This document shows positions 18,401-26,792 of a stretch of 57,764 nucleotides of DNA, piece by piece. This stretch comes from Candidatus Pullibacteroides excrementavium (GTDB taxonomy: Bacteria; Bacteroidota; Bacteroidia; Bacteroidales; P3), in NCBI GenBank assembly GCA_017694335.1, contig JADIMZ010000101.1, forward strand, positions 1-57,764. The letters are read 5' to 3'. The position numbers and the translations under genes were made by a program. Each line of letters starts with the position of its first letter. The stretch's first letter is position 1. The notes beneath the pieces were generated by a model that did no database searches, had not been told where the DNA came from, and was given only the letters and a program-made list of their open reading frames with translations.

Positions 18401-21400
18401 ACCAGAAACGGCAAAGAATGGAAAAAAGACCAGGATCTATTCAAGCAGAACGGACTTCCTGAAGGGCATTACCAAATCCACGTCACCGACCAAAACCAAT
18501 GCCACACCTGCATAGAAGATACTCTATTCCAAGTTCCTATGCTCAAAGCATCTATCCTGCTGGAGCAAAGCATCGGATGTTCTGGCGAAAACTCAGGGAT
18601 ACTTCTTTCTTCCGTATCCGGAGGAGTCCCGCCCTATCGTTTCCAATGGTTCAAGGCCGATTCCTCATTAGCCCAGGCTCGTCACCTGGAATCTGTCTCT
18701 TCCGGGACCGAGCTCCTCGACACGGCAAGTTTTGTTGAAAACCTATACGCCGGACTTTATTTCCTACGTGTCACCGATGCCAAGGGGGTACAATCCTGGG
18801 CCAAGCAAACCCTAGCCCAACCCACTCCCATCGAACTATCTTTCAACGTGATACTTCCGCCTTCTTACCCAGGAAGCCAAAACGGAGTCATCCCAGAAAG
18901 GCCTCAAGACGGGGAAGTGGAAGTTTCCATAAAAGGAGGAACACCTCCCTACCATTTGACATGGAGAAAAGCTGGTCTGGACACCATCCTGGCTTCTACG
19001 ACCCGGATCACAGGCCTCGATTCGGGCTGGTACACGCTCTCAGTGGCCGACCATAACCTTTGCCAGGCCGATACATCCGTATATCTCCCCGAAACCGCCC
19101 CATTGGTCACGCATATCCGCATCCAAGACTCCATCTCCTGCCATGGTTCTTCCGACGGAAGCCTTGCTTTAGATATCCAAGGGGGAACACCGCCTTACCG
19201 GATCCAATGGTTCCAAGAAGACCAAAGCCTGCCGGATACAGGACAGAGCTTGCGCAACCTGCACAGCAGCTCATATAAAGCCGAAGTAACCGATGCCTTG
19301 GGCGTGCAGTCAAGCTTCCGGCGGTTCCTGCCGCAACCCGACAGCCTGCAAAGCCGGATAGAGTCCCGAGCCAGCCTTTGTCATGGAGATTCTTCCGGCC
19401 ATGCCTTCGCTCATGCGGAAGGAGGAACCGCTCCTTACACCTATATCTGGCACCTCGACGGGAAGCCGCTTTCAGAAAACAGCCCGAACCTATCCGGTAT
19501 CGAGGAGGGGCGCATCGAATTGAAAATCATCGACAGCCGATCATGCCACAGCCAAAGCCAAGCGGAAATCAAAGCCCCTGACACCTTGGCCCTCCATGCC
19601 AGTTTGAGCCATCCATCCTACACAGGAAGCCTGTTCGGCCTCCCCTCAACCCCTCCTTCGGATGGCAAAATAGAGCTTTCCGTATCCGGCGGCATCCCTC
19701 CGTACCAAATTTCATGGGGTCACGGGGACACAAGCCTGTCCTTGCAGAACCTGGACACCGGCTTTTACCATGTCCAAATCCGCGATGCCAACGGCTGCAC
19801 CGCCGAACAAGGATTCCGCTTGGAACGGGCGACCTCGCTCAGCACACGCCTGCATGCCCTTTCTCAGCCACTTTGCGCCGGAGACAGCACCGGAAGTTTC
19901 CGACTGGACCTTGCAGGAGGCGTGCCGCCTTACCGATACGACTGGGAGGTCGATGGCAAATGGTTCAGCCAAGACAGTACGACCATCATGCACGGCATGC
20001 CCGCAGGAACATATACGATAAAAGTCCAGGACAGCCGTGGGATATACAGTATGGACAGCTTGCGGATTAACGAACCCGAACGCTTGCAGGCAGAAGCAGA
20101 AATACAGCATGCCTCAAGCTGGGATACCCGCAACGGGAGCATACGATTGGATGTACATGGAGGAACTCCGCCTTACCATTTCCAATGGAACACCGGCAAC
20201 ACGGAGGCATCGCTTTCCGAGATAGGCCGAGGCATATACCGCGTCCGTGTCTCCGATGCCAACCGCTGCGTCATAGAAAAAGAATACAGGATACAAAGCC
20301 CCGACTCCCTGCATATCTCATCCTATTCCATAGGCCAGGATGGCATAAGCATCCATGTCGAAGGAGGCATGAAACCTTATCATTATCAATGGGAAGACTT
20401 TCAAGGGAAGGTGTTGCAAAAAGGAGTCTCCGACAGCAACAACCTTAGCCTGCACGGACTGCCGGTGGGAATCTACCGTTTCCAGCTCCGGGATGCCGGA
20501 AAGGCCGAAATCAGCCTGATTTTCGAAATCCGGATCATCCGCGATCTCGAATCGACTATCATGCTCAAACAGCCCGTGCATTGCCATGGCGACAGTTCCG
20601 CGATCCTGCAAGCCTTTATTCAAGGAGGCACCGAGCCTTGGCGGTGGCAATGGGAGAAATACGATCCTGATACCATGTCTTTCATACCGATAGCTTCGGA
20701 AAGCCTGATACTGGATTTCCTTCCTGCCGGCATATACCGATTCCAGGCATGGGACGCCGACGGCAGCACGGCTTCCGACAGCTTGGAAATCAGCCAACCC
20801 GACCCGCTCCGGATAGAAACAGAAATCCTGCGTCCTGAAAACTTACCGGATACGGCGGACGGACTCTTCGCCTCCATAGGTTACGGCGGCAGCCTGCCCT
20901 ATCACTTCTTATGGAATACCGGCAATACGGAATCCCGGCAATACTTCAGGACAGACCGGAGCTATACCGTGCAATTGACCGATGCCCATGGCTGCCAGGT
21001 CCAACAGCATCTTGACACCTTGGTATCCAGCCAACTGCAAACAAACATACATTTGGTTGCCGGCATCGCCTGTCATGGAGAAGCCACCGGCATCCTGAAA
21101 GCCGAAACACTGCACGGGAAAAAGCCCTTGCATATCCGCTGGTCTACCGGAGACACTATTGCCGAACTCTCCGGACTCCCTGCCGGGCTTTATACCGTAA
21201 AAGTGTCCGATGCATGGGGGAAAACCGATTCGGCCTCTTATCTCCTAAGAGAACCCGAAGCTTTGCAGAACCTGATAGAAACCTCCATTCCATCCTGTCA
21301 TGGAGCCGACAACGGGCAAATCCGGATACAGACAACAGGAGGAAACGGCGGAATCCAATACCTCTGGAACACCGGGTCCCAAGCCGGAAGCCTGTTCAAT

Positions 21401-22522
21401 CTGAAAGAAGGCTCTTATGTGCTCGTCACCTCCGACCGCCTGGGATGCAGACGCACAGACACCGTCCTGATGGAAGCACCGCCGTTGCTGCGGCTGCCTG
21501 TGGAAATTCTGCCAGTAGACTGTCCTGATGGAAGCGGAAGAATCGTATGGAAGGCCCAAGGCGGCACGCCCCCTTATTCTTACCATTGGGAGAACCTTTC
21601 CTGGCAAGAAGGCATGCGGGGCCTTGAGCAAGGAAGTTCATGGATGATCGATCCTGCCGCAGCCGGACGGTATCTACTCGAAGTGGCCGACAGCCTGCAG
21701 TGTACCGCCGACACCAGCTTGGAGCTGCCCGCTCCGGAACCGCCATCTTACAGCATTGAAAGGCAACGCACCCTCTGTGCCGGCCAAATACTCAGCCTTG
21801 CTGTCAACGGCAGCGACACATTGGACGGCATGGAATATCTCTGGTTTTTCCCCGACGGCAGGACTTCGAATCAAGCCAACATCCAAGCCGATCAGGCCGG
21901 AACATACCAACTGAGGCTTATACAAAACCAAAACTGCATTTATCGGGACAGCGTGGTCGTCACGGCATCGCTCGACAGTATCCATGCCGAGTTCTGGGTC
22001 AGCAGCCAGATTACCGAAGGGCAAAACGTCCTCTTAGTAGACCTTTCGAGGCACAAGCCCGACAGCAGCCGCTGGATATTGCCCAAAGAGGCCTCCATCC
22101 TGATGCAGGAAGGGAAATACCTGGAAATACTGTTCCCGAATCCCGGCCATTACTCCATCGGGCTCACCGTCTTCAAAGGGAACTGTTCCGAAAGCTATTT
22201 CCGAAACGTACAGGTGGACAAGGAAACCCGAAAGATTCCCTCCGGAACAAACCCAAAGGCGACAGCCTGCTGGAGAGCAGTCCCCAACCCCTTCCGGGAA
22301 GAATTTTCCCTCTATGGCCGATGCAATATGGAAACCAACGTCCGTTACCATGTCCTCTCGGCCCTGAGCGGGAAAAGAATCCAATCCGGCCAATTCCATT
22401 TGCCGGCAGATACGGAAGTCCGGATTCCTCTGTCCGTTGCGGAAACGCCCGCCGGCACCTATATACTTCTGTTGGAATACAATAACGAACGAAGCATTAT
22501 CAAAATCATAAAAAACCAATAA
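15434..22522 (+). CDS. giant SprB-repeat surface protein with T9SS sorting domain
   Basis: A secreted protein of 2362 residues. I use the ATG at 15434 because MKPNRKRQLSLFLIGITGLW begins a signal peptide; the frame is open for 26 more codons upstream. Residues about 30-550 form a non-repeated N-terminal region. From about 560 to 2090 there are some 17-18 SprB-type repeats of about 80-100 residues, each centred on GGxPPYxxxW followed by LPAGxYxxxVxDxxGC. Examples are GGTPPYIYSWSDG, GGVPPYTIRWSTGD and GGTPPYHFQWNTGN. A PKD-like segment and a type A sorting domain (VPNPFREEFSLYG...GTYILLLEY) close the protein. SprB in Flavobacterium johnsoniae is a mobile gliding adhesin; here it may be just a surface adhesin. 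The next gene starts one base after the stop. Confidence 0.92.
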   Translation: MKPNRKRQLSLFLIGITGLWAVPPSPCAEWGDPCLDDHNMYTLHITARHDDAHCPLHKTAHHYWKAVGGKFTFPNDKDWGCDLAIHCFVNILGQESGTLELPLHDCFGFDSDIAFDLSEYSLKLNIVPTQDFTSIQTVPQNDPTEEAWQYEYFDPSQPIITVPVLQLLSKGYRTRYGCSELEIRLSPSCEFQIQNTSISYIGHPYRYEIQADIANHDLDKGIEYNPACFRWEYRHSGLEDFEPLPMDGKQISISPASIPDMPLGENILIKLSDGKPSHASNTKALFFYPNIPQPILTGTQTIGENEAALRKLTLSFDRQLRTDLDERLRLITIYDTVATGTGNNPVSEARVLFQQAVDITRLPANLKYTLEIPLIYHIDEGTYYVSVEGTARDKSNHPEAGNNKNLAADIKTAIFRMVPFEVDRSQVDILDIEYTPPICHDGKGSVRVTLGESFLISSKPYPTFYYTKADGSLEEIDFTCESPGSIGLAKSIFRCDNIGPDMNHFKIKLSTMSMSGAATVEWGAFNLDPEHPAPMHFPIYCQHISGYYYEDGTRKSAQNGWIRVERSRIQNGKPPYTFTYRILSTNPLIEYEMTDDLIPVATAANYQIRATDANGCHVDTNLMILHLSNQIQTELQIENPISCYNAQDGSLRADIIHSGSGNLSFEWYKDGQLIPLAGGPLLNNLGPGTYQVKMTDREYAMTASASLTLGHPPALDLTVHSILPVYCKGLSTGYIGLDGNGGTPPYIYSWSDGAFGNIRSDLPAGEYTLKLIDNNGCLAERTFSINEPRSRFEIVVDSISHVHYDQDGQLILGRIFTHGSGGIMPYGQIYCHGETSLDNLQAGKYTLVQWDAMHCQDSKEIEIKSHSPLQIRTRLWDSIRCHGEHSATCQARVDGGVPPYTIRWSTGDTTPWLHNMPAGEYIATVTDAYGIIQKDTLTVTQPSLLQAEISEIQHPPHQGCFADSCPPAIPEGILQIKVSGGHPPYQVNWTRNGKEWKKDQDLFKQNGLPEGHYQIHVTDQNQCHTCIEDTLFQVPMLKASILLEQSIGCSGENSGILLSSVSGGVPPYRFQWFKADSSLAQARHLESVSSGTELLDTASFVENLYAGLYFLRVTDAKGVQSWAKQTLAQPTPIELSFNVILPPSYPGSQNGVIPERPQDGEVEVSIKGGTPPYHLTWRKAGLDTILASTTRITGLDSGWYTLSVADHNLCQADTSVYLPETAPLVTHIRIQDSISCHGSSDGSLALDIQGGTPPYRIQWFQEDQSLPDTGQSLRNLHSSSYKAEVTDALGVQSSFRRFLPQPDSLQSRIESRASLCHGDSSGHAFAHAEGGTAPYTYIWHLDGKPLSENSPNLSGIEEGRIELKIIDSRSCHSQSQAEIKAPDTLALHASLSHPSYTGSLFGLPSTPPSDGKIELSVSGGIPPYQISWGHGDTSLSLQNLDTGFYHVQIRDANGCTAEQGFRLERATSLSTRLHALSQPLCAGDSTGSFRLDLAGGVPPYRYDWEVDGKWFSQDSTTIMHGMPAGTYTIKVQDSRGIYSMDSLRINEPERLQAEAEIQHASSWDTRNGSIRLDVHGGTPPYHFQWNTGNTEASLSEIGRGIYRVRVSDANRCVIEKEYRIQSPDSLHISSYSIGQDGISIHVEGGMKPYHYQWEDFQGKVLQKGVSDSNNLSLHGLPVGIYRFQLRDAGKAEISLIFEIRIIRDLESTIMLKQPVHCHGDSSAILQAFIQGGTEPWRWQWEKYDPDTMSFIPIASESLILDFLPAGIYRFQAWDADGSTASDSLEISQPDPLRIETEILRPENLPDTADGLFASIGYGGSLPYHFLWNTGNTESRQYFRTDRSYTVQLTDAHGCQVQQHLDTLVSSQLQTNIHLVAGIACHGEATGILKAETLHGKKPLHIRWSTGDTIAELSGLPAGLYTVKVSDAWGKTDSASYLLREPEALQNLIETSIPSCHGADNGQIRIQTTGGNGGIQYLWNTGSQAGSLFNLKEGSYVLVTSDRLGCRRTDTVLMEAPPLLRLPVEILPVDCPDGSGRIVWKAQGGTPPYSYHWENLSWQEGMRGLEQGSSWMIDPAAAGRYLLEVADSLQCTADTSLELPAPEPPSYSIERQRTLCAGQILSLAVNGSDTLDGMEYLWFFPDGRTSNQANIQADQAGTYQLRLIQNQNCIYRDSVVVTASLDSIHAEFWVSSQITEGQNVLLVDLSRHKPDSSRWILPKEASILMQEGKYLEILFPNPGHYSIGLTVFKGNCSESYFRNVQVDKETRKIPSGTNPKATACWRAVPNPFREEFSLYGRCNMETNVRYHVLSALSGKRIQSGQFHLPADTEVRIPLSVAETPAGTYILLLEYNNERSIIKIIKNQ

Positions 22523-22523
22523 C

Positions 22524-24026
22524 ATGAATTTTCTTTCCCTACCGAACACCCGTGAATATCACTGGAAAAAAACAATGGCTTTGCTATCCGGCCTTTTCCT
22601 GTCCTTCCTCGGCATTCCCGGGGCAGAGGCCACTATCCAAGCCCAGACGATATCGCCGGTTTCGTCCCGAACCATGCTGCAAGCCCCCTATCTTTATCAA
22701 TGGCACCAATGGAGCCAGATGCCCGACGACCGGCTGCATTTATACCTGCGGCTTTTGGATACGAAAGTGGAAAACGCCACCTTGTTTTTAAGGATGCGGA
22801 TGGTCTCAGACAATTTGTCAATAGAAAACGCCCGGCCTTTGCCGATTCCCATCTCCATCAGCGGCGGGGAAGAAGTCTATCTGGATGCCGGCATGCTGGC
22901 CGCGTACTTTCTTCCGGCCCATGTCCAAGTGAGCGGGAATGCCAGCCGGGATTTCTCCATGAACGGAGGCGTCCTGCCCGACGGCTTATACCAGCTCTAC
23001 TTCGAGGCTTACGAGGCACAATCCGGCAGCAAGGTATCGCTCAACGAAATACCCTCCATGTTTACCCTGTTGGCCGGAGAACCGCCCTTTCTCAACACGC
23101 CCCAAGCCGAAGACACGATATATTACGGACGGCAAGCCAGCATACGGTTCCAATGGATTCCACGACACCTTGCCACCCCTGCATTCCAAACCGAATACCA
23201 TTTTGAACTAGCCGAGATTCCGCAAGGGGTTTCCTCCTGGGAGGAATACTTCCACACATTGCCGTTAATCCACCAAGAACAGACCGGCCAAACCTTCCTG
23301 GACTACGGCCAGACCTTGCCCGAACTGATTCCAGGCACGCAATATGCGTTCCGGGTCCAAGCTTCCGGCACCTCGGCCGATGGAGAACAACTGTACATCA
23401 AAAACAACGGCTACAGCGAAGTTCGACGGTTTTATTTCGAGGAACATTGTCCTATCGTCCCGCAACTGCGCATAGAAAACATATCCTCCACCCGGGCGGT
23501 AGTCCGCTGGACCGAACCCATCGAAGCCCAAAGCTACAAGCTGCAATACCGCAAGAACGGCAAGCCGGATGCCCACTGGTTCACCTATGGGGAAGAACTG
23601 ATGCAAGGCGATACCGAAGCGGTACTGGAAGATCTGGAACCCTCCACCGGATACGAATGCAAGCTGATTGTCCAGTGCGCCTATTCCCAAAGCAAGAACG
23701 ACATCGTCTACCGTTTCACGACCCTTTCGGCCGACAACGCGCACCTCGACTGCGGCAACCATCCCAACAGCAGCAACCCCGACCGGGACCAGACTCCCTT
23801 GGAATCGCTCCGCAAGTTCGATCAGGTCCGCACCGCCAACGGCTTCGTCTTTGAAATCGAAGAAGCCACGGGCAGCGACGGCATGTTTTCCGGCAGCGGG
23901 TACACACATATTCCCCTCCTGTCCAACACCGGAGTCAAGGTCAAGTTCAAAAACGTCTTCATCAATAAGAACTACGAGCTGGTTTCCGGCACGTTCACCG
24001 CCGAAACCGACAAAGGGGAATTGTAG
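22524..24026 (+). CDS. FN3-containing secreted protein, probably truncated (SprB-partner type)
   Basis: 500 residues with a signal peptide (MALLSGLFLSFLGIPGAEA). The order is a domain containing YLYQWHQWSQMPDDRLHLYLRL and GGVLPDGLYQLYFEAYEAQSG, then a segment with SIRFQWIPRH and PGTQYAFRVQASG, then an FN3 domain at about 310-400 (STRAVVRWTEPIEAQSYKLQYR ... STGYECKLIVQC). I know this order from the N-termini of much longer Bacteroidetes proteins, some labelled TANFOR, encoded beside SprB-like genes. Here the protein ends at ETDKGEL with no sorting domain. Coding-like sequence continues in two frames after the stop (see the next entry), so the gene is likely a degraded remnant whose product may still be secreted to the periplasm. 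Confidence 0.7.
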   Translation: MNFLSLPNTREYHWKKTMALLSGLFLSFLGIPGAEATIQAQTISPVSSRTMLQAPYLYQWHQWSQMPDDRLHLYLRLLDTKVENATLFLRMRMVSDNLSIENARPLPIPISISGGEEVYLDAGMLAAYFLPAHVQVSGNASRDFSMNGGVLPDGLYQLYFEAYEAQSGSKVSLNEIPSMFTLLAGEPPFLNTPQAEDTIYYGRQASIRFQWIPRHLATPAFQTEYHFELAEIPQGVSSWEEYFHTLPLIHQEQTGQTFLDYGQTLPELIPGTQYAFRVQASGTSADGEQLYIKNNGYSEVRRFYFEEHCPIVPQLRIENISSTRAVVRWTEPIEAQSYKLQYRKNGKPDAHWFTYGEELMQGDTEAVLEDLEPSTGYECKLIVQCAYSQSKNDIVYRFTTLSADNAHLDCGNHPNSSNPDRDQTPLESLRKFDQVRTANGFVFEIEEATGSDGMFSGSGYTHIPLLSNTGVKVKFKNVFINKNYELVSGTFTAETDKGEL

Positions 24027-24153
24027 GCATGGCCATCCTATGCCATCAAGCAGGCATCTTGACAAAAACGGATACAACGAGTTGTCGGTTCTGAATCCGT
24101 TGCATCTTGATGCGGCCACCCAGTGCAAACAAAGAGGAAATCATCCTGATTGA
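24027..24153 (+). pseudogene. remnant of the truncated FN3-type gene
   Basis: After the TAG at 24024-24026 the same frame reads AWPSYAIKQAS before a TGA. The +1 frame then reads HLDKNGYNELSVLNPLHLDA and further to a TGA at 24151-24153. Such xDKNGYN strings occur in the distal halves of long proteins of this type. This suggests one nonsense change plus a frameshift or deletion, with most of the original 3' part gone. The reading is short, so this is an inference. Confidence 0.4.
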
Positions 24154-24164
24154 AAAACTTTTAA

Positions 24165-24172
24165 TACCTTTG
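24165..24172 (+). promoter_or_regulatory. candidate -7 promoter element (TACCTTTG)
   Basis: TACCTTTG is a full match to the Bacteroidetes -7 consensus TAnnTTTG. It lies five bases before the only in-frame start (TTG at 24177) of the small membrane protein gene. Transcription would then begin about at the start codon, giving a leaderless message. There is no TTTG at the expected -33 distance. Confidence 0.45.
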
Positions 24173-24176
24173 AAAT

Positions 24177-24398
24177 TTGAAACGACATCCAAAACCACGA
24201 AACCGAAAGGAACTCCTGAAAGAAGCAGGCAAATACTGCCTTGATGTATCAAAACTCATCATCGGGGGAGTAATCATTGCCGGCATCATGGAACTAGAAG
24301 TCCGGCTATTGCCCTTGTTCTTATTAGGCGGGGTTGCCGCTCTGTTTTTCCTTGTTACAGGATTCCATCTGTTTCAAATATCCAACCAAAATACTTAA
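24177..24398 (+). CDS. small two-helix membrane protein (DUF6722-like)
   Basis: 73 residues: a basic N-terminus (KRHPKPRNRKELLKEAGKY), then two hydrophobic stretches, LIIGGVIIAGIMELEVRL and LPLFLLGGVAALFFLVTGFHLF. The layout resembles small Bacteroides proteins that I recall as DUF6722. The start must be TTG at 24177, because a TGA stands two codons upstream (24171-24173) and the first internal ATG would remove the basic helix and first TM segment. Function unknown. The next tiny gene begins four bases after the stop. Confidence 0.6.
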   Translation: MKRHPKPRNRKELLKEAGKYCLDVSKLIIGGVIIAGIMELEVRLLPLFLLGGVAALFFLVTGFHLFQISNQNT

Positions 24399-24402
24399 CG
24401 CC

Positions 24403-24552
24403 ATGGAATTAACCATTTTTTTCGCCGTTCTCTGCGCCATCGGAGCCGGCTTGTGCATTTGGTCATCTATCCTCTTGTACAAGCAGAAAAAGACCAATAG
24501 GCAGCAACACGCTGCTAACAGGCAAGACTCCGAGCTGGCACGCAAAGCATGA
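24403..24552 (+). CDS. tiny single-pass membrane protein
   Basis: 49 residues from ATG 24403: one N-terminal membrane helix (ELTIFFAVLCAIGAGLCIWSSILLY) followed by a basic, Gln-rich cytoplasmic tail (KQKKTNRQQHAANRQ). It follows the two-helix protein by four bases, so the two are likely made together. A longer version of the frame, starting at 24334, overlaps the previous gene and spoils the clean N-out helix. I do not recognise a family. Confidence 0.5.
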   Translation: MELTIFFAVLCAIGAGLCIWSSILLYKQKKTNRQQHAANRQDSELARKA

Positions 24553-24558
24553 TTATCA

Positions 24559-24719
24559 AAAATGATTACTCGCAAGCGCGCTAAAGGCCCTCAACGCCCA
24601 CCGCGGCCGACAGAAAAGGGGGCGTTGAACAGCATCATTGGCTTGTCCGATGGCTTGCCCGATTCCTCCATAAGGCGGAATGGAAACGGCTTTTTCACTA
24701 AATTGCGGATAATCATTTT
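24559..24719. repeat. inverted-repeat segment in a gene-free stretch
   Basis: The 329 bases between the tiny membrane gene and the Omp28-like gene hold no convincing gene. They contain imperfect 17-bp inverted repeats (24559-24575 and 24703-24719, 15 of 17 matching, AAAATGATTA...CGCAA type) and, inside, a perfect 9-bp pair (TCAACGCCC 24591-24599, GGGCGTTGA 24620-24628). The layout could be a decayed small mobile element or a structured RNA. Short frames on both strands here look non-coding. Confidence 0.5.
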
Positions 24720-24729
24720 ATCAAAACAA

Positions 24730-24770
24730 GGGCGACGCACCACGGCCAAGACCTGGCGCACCGCCCTTTT
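24730..24770 (+). terminator. Rho-independent terminator candidate
   Basis: GGGCGACGCACC (24730-24741) pairs with GGCGCACCGCCC (24755-24766) at 9 of 12 positions, and TTTT follows directly. On the plus strand it would end the transcript of the small membrane protein genes and face the convergent Omp28-like gene. Confidence 0.5.
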
Positions 24771-24881
24771 CAATTAAAGCCGAATCGGCCATTAGACGCG
24801 CCGCAGCCGTTCCCAATCCGGGAACGACGCTCTTCGGGCATCTTGCTCGCTTCTGCCCAAAATATAATGACCGATTCAGGT

Positions 24882-26708
24882 TCATCTTACCACCAAACGA
24901 GCCACACCAGCATGGCTATCGCCCTGCAAGAGAACTAAATAAAGGCCGGGGGCGAAGCCATCCAAAGGCAAGGCGACGATGTTCTGCCCGACAGGATAAG
25001 CCCGTGAGTCTAAATCAAGTGCCAAACGACCATCAGCAGCCAAGACCGACACCTGCAAACAAGCCGGTTCGTCCAAGTTGAAAGCCAAAGACACTTCGGA
25101 AGCAGCCGGAGCCGGGTTTGGCCAAAGCTTCAAGTCCATGCCGCCCTCCATGCCCGCAAGCGCCTCATTGCCTGCCGGGGAATAGCGCAGCAGCCAGACC
25201 AGACTGTCCGTATAGGTACCATCATTCTGCAAGAGCATTTCTCCCGCCGCATCGCTGATTTGCAAGTGGCCTTCGCCCACACCGCAATTGATTCCATCTC
25301 CGGCCAAATCCTTAATCACAAATACATTGCAGCCTGCAGCCAAAGTCACCTCATGCGTATGCCGTTCCGTTGAATTGGACGATAAATCCGAATAGGCATC
25401 CATCTGCTCCAGCACGTTGCCGGCCTCATCCTCAAACACCCAGCTTATTTCCGTCCCCCAGCGGTCCTGCCATACATCCAAGACCACTTCCGGATCAGAC
25501 ACCGTCACATAGTCCTTCATCACCATCACCGCCACCGGTTCCTGCATCAGACTCAAGTCCTCCCCGTTGACCGCCGTCACCCGGACGAACAAGGAGTCTT
25601 CCTCGCCTGTCTTGTCAATCGAAACCGCATCGGTCTCCACCCGGAAAATCCCATCTTCCCAAGCATCCACGCCACATATGTACTCCGTCTCCAAACCCTT
25701 CGGCGTCATGAATTGGAAGGTTACGGATTCCACTATCTTGTCCTCCGGGTTTCTGTTTTTGAGCGCAAAAGCCAAACGGACAAGATTGTCGCAGGAATTT
25801 TGGGCCAATTGCGCAAAATCCGACATCTCGAACACATATTCCGGCCCATTGGCAAAAGCGACAGGCGCTTCGCAGACATCCATCACCTCGTATTCCGACT
25901 CCGTCACAAAAGCCAGCACCTGCAGCTGCATGATATCCAAATCCAATTGATTCAATGTTTCCGGCAATACCATGGAATAAGTCCTCTGCACGAGACTTCC
26001 GGCAACGGTCGTACCCACGGCATCACCCTCTATACCCGTCAACAAATCCCGCAGCACATGCTGATGCAAGTAATTCCCGTTCGCCAACACTTGATCCGGA
26101 TTCGCTTCCGAGCCATCCTGTGTTCCTTCCACATTGTTCTGCAACAAAACCACATGGATATGATTCTCTGCCTCAGGCGAATCCCCGGTATAATACAATT
26201 GCACCCGCACTTCCAATTCCCGGCTCTGCCAATCAATGCTTGCCTCCGCCCCGATATTCACATAAGTTTCCATACCGAGAAGTTCTTCCACATTTTCCAG
26301 CCAAGAATCCCGGTCCACGATAGCCATGGAAGATTGTCCGGGAAACAAGTGGCGGCCAATCGACGCACTGGGAATCCCTGTAACCCCAGCTTGCGTGGCC
26401 AAAGCATCCCCATAGGCCGAACGCAGATTCACCTCGCCGGGAGAAGGCACAGCCAAATTTCCGGCATGGATATTGACAAGGAAACAATCCTCCGGGTAAT
26501 AGGACCGTATCTCGTTGGCCACCTTATGTCCTGCAGGGCAATTCGGGCAATGCATCCCCGTGAACTCCTCCAGCAAGACCCGGCGGTATTTCGGTTCCAT
26601 GCTGACCAAGGTATCGGCAACATCCTGTCCGGACACGGTCAGAAACGTGCTTCCCGCTATGCATAATAATAATTTCCTAAAAAACAATCCTTTATTTTTC
26701 ATTTTCAT
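24882..26708 (-). CDS. Omp28-like thioredoxin-fold protein with T9SS sorting domain
   Basis: 608 residues from the ATG at 26708 (a second ATG lies at 26702); the 43 codons upstream contain no signal peptide. After the signal peptide (KLLLCIAGSTFLTVSG) the N-terminal domain reads RRVLLEEFTGMHCPNCPAGH, with C54-P-N-C57 as a possible redox pair in the Omp28/thioredoxin-like fold; VTGIPSASIGR is a likely cis-Pro loop. Beta-rich domains occupy the middle. The last 75 residues are a T9SS type A sorting domain (LKLWPNPAP...FAPGLYLVLLQGDSHAGVARLVVR), so the product should be exported to the cell surface. It follows the giant adhesin gene but a strong hairpin lies between them. Confidence 0.85.
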   Translation of the reverse strand: MKMKNKGLFFRKLLLCIAGSTFLTVSGQDVADTLVSMEPKYRRVLLEEFTGMHCPNCPAGHKVANEIRSYYPEDCFLVNIHAGNLAVPSPGEVNLRSAYGDALATQAGVTGIPSASIGRHLFPGQSSMAIVDRDSWLENVEELLGMETYVNIGAEASIDWQSRELEVRVQLYYTGDSPEAENHIHVVLLQNNVEGTQDGSEANPDQVLANGNYLHQHVLRDLLTGIEGDAVGTTVAGSLVQRTYSMVLPETLNQLDLDIMQLQVLAFVTESEYEVMDVCEAPVAFANGPEYVFEMSDFAQLAQNSCDNLVRLAFALKNRNPEDKIVESVTFQFMTPKGLETEYICGVDAWEDGIFRVETDAVSIDKTGEEDSLFVRVTAVNGEDLSLMQEPVAVMVMKDYVTVSDPEVVLDVWQDRWGTEISWVFEDEAGNVLEQMDAYSDLSSNSTERHTHEVTLAAGCNVFVIKDLAGDGINCGVGEGHLQISDAAGEMLLQNDGTYTDSLVWLLRYSPAGNEALAGMEGGMDLKLWPNPAPAASEVSLAFNLDEPACLQVSVLAADGRLALDLDSRAYPVGQNIVALPLDGFAPGLYLVLLQGDSHAGVARLVVR

Positions 26709-26792
26709 TTCAAATTCGTTTGCCCGGCTACCATAAGGGCGCAAAATGCTTGCGCCCTTCGGTAATACCAAAAACAACCATGAAAAGCCTTT

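Noticed and set aside
17600..21600. Possible CRISPR array or DNA-level tandem repeat in the SprB-like gene
   Set aside because: The repetition is at protein level (GGxPPY units of 80-100 residues) with diverged DNA; no short identical repeats with unique spacers.
24562..24777. 71-codon plus frame and 60-codon minus frame in the gene-free stretch
   Set aside because: Both run through the inverted repeats and the terminator hairpin, have no recognisable motif and overlap each other; better explained as repeat sequence.
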